Positions 61,689-64,000 of a DNA stretch of 64,000 nucleotides are shown one piece after another. Position 1 is the stretch's first letter, and each line of letters begins with the position of its first letter. The notes beneath the pieces are model-generated. The model was not told where the DNA came from and made no database searches. It was given only the letters and a program-made list of their open reading frames with translations. The DNA is taken from assembly GCF_025567385.1 (NCBI RefSeq), contig NZ_JAOQJU010000017.1, positions 1-64,000 on the forward strand. The letters are read 5' to 3'. The stretch comes from Claveliimonas acetigenes (GTDB lineage Bacteria; Bacillota; Clostridia; Lachnospirales; Lachnospiraceae). Position numbers and translations under genes: made by a program.

Positions 61689-64000
61689 CTATTTCCTCAT
61701 TTTTTTCAGAATCTGGATGATAGGAAGATTCAGAAAGGCTAATCCATATACCGTAAAAAGCTGCCCTAAATCAAGGCTTACGACTTTAAATACACTTTGA
61801 AGCCCCGGTATCAGCATAACCGCAGTAATGAAAAATAATCCCAGCAAAAAAGCTCCTGTCAGGTACCTGTTATTAAAAAATCTATTTGTAAAAATAACAG
61901 GCCTGTCAGATTTACAGTTAAATCCGTGTACCAGACGTCCCGTGCACAAAGTTCCGAAAGCCATCGTACTTCCAAGGATACTTCCTCCTTCTCTCAGGCC
62001 AATCAGAAATGCCAGCATCGTTATAACACCAATACATAACCCTTCCGTCCCTATTTTAAAAAGAAAATCTTTTGTTAAAATCGATTCATTTTTCGGCCGC
62101 GGCTTCTCCTCCATCACCGCATTCGTATGTGGCTCCATCCCCAGTGCAATAGCCGGAAGACTGTCTGTCAGCAAATTAATAAAAAGGAGATGAACCGGGG
62201 CAAATGGAACCGGAAGACCTGCAATTGATGCAAAAAGGACTGTCAAAATACCTCCAAAATTACCGGATAATAAAAATTGGATTGCATTTTTAATATTTTT
62301 ATAAACATTCCTTCCATTTTCTACTGCTTTGATTATCGTAGCGAAATTATCATCCGTAAGCACCATAGAAGCCGCATCCTTAGCAACTTCTGTTCCGGTA
62401 ATTCCCATAGCAACTCCTATATCTGCCTGCTTTAGGGCAGGAGCATCATTTACCCCATCGCCGGTCATGGCAACAATATTTCCTTTCTCCTGCCATGCAC
62501 GGACAATTCTTATCTTATGCTCCGGCGATACCCTTGCATAAACGGAAATACCTTCTACAAATTCCTGAAGCTCTTCATCAGACATTTCTTCAATTACAGC
62601 CCCTTCACACGCCTCTGAATCCTCCTTCAAAATGCCAATTCTGCGGGCAATTGCCGCAGCCGTCACCTTATGATCCCCGGTAATCATAATTGGCTTAATT
62701 CCTGCCTTTATACATTCTATAACTGCATCCTTAGATTCCTCCCTCGGCGGATCCATCATAGAAATAAGACCAAGAAAAGTTAATTGATTTTCATCCTCCA
62801 GAGTAATCTCCCTCTGGCTCGTCATTTCTCTATATGCAAATGCAAGAACCCGCAGACCTCCTTTAGAAAATTCCAGATTCTGTGTTTCTATTGCCTGCTT
62901 ATCTTCTGCCGTAATTTCTCTTACATTCTCTCCTATTCTAATATAATTTACACAATCCAGCAGCACGTCTACGGCGCCCTTTACTACCATTGTACAGACT
63001 CCATCAAAATTATGAAGCGTAGACATTAGCTTCCTGTCGCTGTCAAATGGTATTTCCGATTTTCTCTCATATTCCGCCCTTACCTTAAGCGCATCTTTTC
63101 CTAATTTTTTTCCAAGATTAACCAGAGCTGTTTCCGTTGGATCTCCAATTTCCCTGCCATCTGTATTCGTAGAATCATTGCAGAGAATACTATAGACAAG
63201 AAGACGCTCCTGATTCTTTTCTGTCAACTGAATATTGTCAGCAGAAATTCTTTTTCCATCTACATAATAATCTTCTACCGTCATCTTATTTTGAGTCAAA
63301 GTACCTGTTTTATCAGAACAGACAACCGACACGCTTCCTAACCCTTCCACTGCCTGCAGTTTCCTGATAATTGCATGTTCTTTTGCCATTTTCTGCGTAC
63401 CAAAAGAAAGTACAATTGTTACGATAGAACTTAAAGCTTCCGGAATTGCCGCTACTGCCAGCGCTACCGCAAATAAAAATGCATTTGCAGGTGAATCTCC
63501 CCTAAACACGCTGATACCAAATAAAATGCCACAGAAAATCAAAATAAGAATCGAAAGCTTCTTTCCAAAATCATCCAGATTTATCTGGAGAGGAGTCCGT
63601 TTCTCAGATGTATTTTTTAAAAGGCCCGCAATCTTCCCAACCTCTGTATTCATCCCTATGCCGGTTACCTGATAAGAAGCACGCCCATAAGTTACAAAAC
63701 TTCCTGAAAATACTTTGTTAGTTTGATCGCCTAACGCTGCTCCTTCGGGCACTTCTCCCAAAGACTTCTCCACTGCCATACTCTCTCCGGTCAGCGCACT
63801 CTCATCCACTTTCAGACTGGCGCATTCTAACAATTTTCCATCTGCAGGAACACAATCACCGGCTTCCAGAACAACTTCATCTCCTATCGTAACTTCTCTC
63901 GCCGGAATTTTTTTAAGTATCCCATCTCGCATAACCTTTGCTTCCGGCGCCGATAATTCCTTCAGACTGTTTAAAGACTGCTCTGCTTTTACCGTCTGAA
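61689..64000 (-). CDS. Ca2+-type P-type ATPase (5' end outside window)
   Basis: Partial: the open frame continues from 63932 to the window edge (LSAPEAKVMRDG before the internal Met), so the N-terminal helices are missing. Visible: TGES actuator motif (ALTGESMAVEK), membrane helix 4 VALAVAAIPEAL with the IPE ion-binding motif, phosphorylation site CSDKTGTLTQNKM, TGD motif ITGDHK, hinge TGDGVNDAPALKQADIGVAMG, helix 6 INLLTDSLPAIALG, and C-terminal helices. The PEAL and NLLTD segments fit PMCA/SERCA-like Ca2+ pumps (type II). Likely exports Ca2+ or Mn2+. AI-2E-like gene follows after 3 nt. Confidence 0.95.
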   Translation of the reverse strand, partial: QTVKAEQSLNSLKELSAPEAKVMRDGILKKIPAREVTIGDEVVLEAGDCVPADGKLLECASLKVDESALTGESMAVEKSLGEVPEGAALGDQTNKVFSGSFVTYGRASYQVTGIGMNTEVGKIAGLLKNTSEKRTPLQINLDDFGKKLSILILIFCGILFGISVFRGDSPANAFLFAVALAVAAIPEALSSIVTIVLSFGTQKMAKEHAIIRKLQAVEGLGSVSVVCSDKTGTLTQNKMTVEDYYVDGKRISADNIQLTEKNQERLLVYSILCNDSTNTDGREIGDPTETALVNLGKKLGKDALKVRAEYERKSEIPFDSDRKLMSTLHNFDGVCTMVVKGAVDVLLDCVNYIRIGENVREITAEDKQAIETQNLEFSKGGLRVLAFAYREMTSQREITLEDENQLTFLGLISMMDPPREESKDAVIECIKAGIKPIMITGDHKVTAAAIARRIGILKEDSEACEGAVIEEMSDEELQEFVEGISVYARVSPEHKIRIVRAWQEKGNIVAMTGDGVNDAPALKQADIGVAMGITGTEVAKDAASMVLTDDNFATIIKAVENGRNVYKNIKNAIQFLLSGNFGGILTVLFASIAGLPVPFAPVHLLFINLLTDSLPAIALGMEPHTNAVMEEKPRPKNESILTKDFLFKIGTEGLCIGVITMLAFLIGLREGGSILGSTMAFGTLCTGRLVHGFNCKSDRPVIFTNRFFNNRYLTGAFLLGLFFITAVMLIPGLQSVFKVVSLDLGQLFTVYGLAFLNLPIIQILKKMRK

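Overview
The window looks like a chromosomal segment of a spore-forming gut Firmicute, most likely a Lachnospiraceae (Clostridia). The signs are a V/A-type ATPase operon, spmA, FIVAR/LamG/NEAT surface proteins, a DUF1002 protein, GGAGG ribosome sites and the general look of the proteins. Genus cannot be fixed from sequence alone. One run of N (1585-1882) interrupts the first gene; the true gap size is unknown because the flanking frames do not match.

Layout. 1-6877 (-): a giant secreted multidomain protein (LamG, Ig-like, beta-trefoil, F5/8C, many FIVAR modules). 7117-10773 (+): tRNA-Lys, a small membrane protein, then an ATC-hydrolase-family protein, an M20 amidohydrolase and ProC with overlapping ends. 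10864-12099 (-): DUF1002 protein. 12193-28883 (-): a haem acquisition locus, made of two DtxR-like regulators, a 2261-residue NEAT-domain surface protein, an Shp-like haem relay protein, a binding protein/permease/ATPase importer, a DUF454 protein and a CydDC-like ABC exporter pair. The order recalls the streptococcal shr-shp-hts/sia operon.

29059-37643 (+) is an AT-rich, probably acquired block: a LysR regulator, then a stand-alone LanC-like zinc protein, a cysteine-synthase paralogue, a small membrane subunit with a sodium:solute symporter, and two PLP C-S lyases. This looks like an undescribed pathway for lanthionine, cystathionine or another S-substituted cysteine. Between the LysR gene and the LanC-like gene, on the minus strand, lies a type III toxin-antitoxin locus: a ToxN/AbiQ-like toxin preceded by a promoter, about three 36-nt RNA repeats and a terminator.

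37653-41698 (-): two-gene chromate-type transporter, a BaiA-like SDR, thioredoxin, TrmB and a LysR regulator. 41892-50586 (+): nine-gene V/A-ATPase operon, with an elaborate inverted-repeat element between subunits B and D. 50643-56348 (-): SLH protein, GlgB, a second large structured repeat, and a TPR/coiled-coil/AAA protein. 56379-59712 is accessory and partly decayed: a broken small gene, VanR-like and RhuM-like fragments that meet at one breakpoint, and an ATPase plus PD-(D/E)XK nuclease pair that resembles a defence module. 59827-64000 (-): SpmA, an AI-2E-type membrane protein and a Ca2+-type P-ATPase that runs off the window.

The most interesting items are the LanC-like/C-S lyase operon, the type III toxin-antitoxin locus, the haem locus with its two atypical DtxR regulators and shared promoter features, and the two large folded repeats, one of which has a solo 14-bp end elsewhere in the window.
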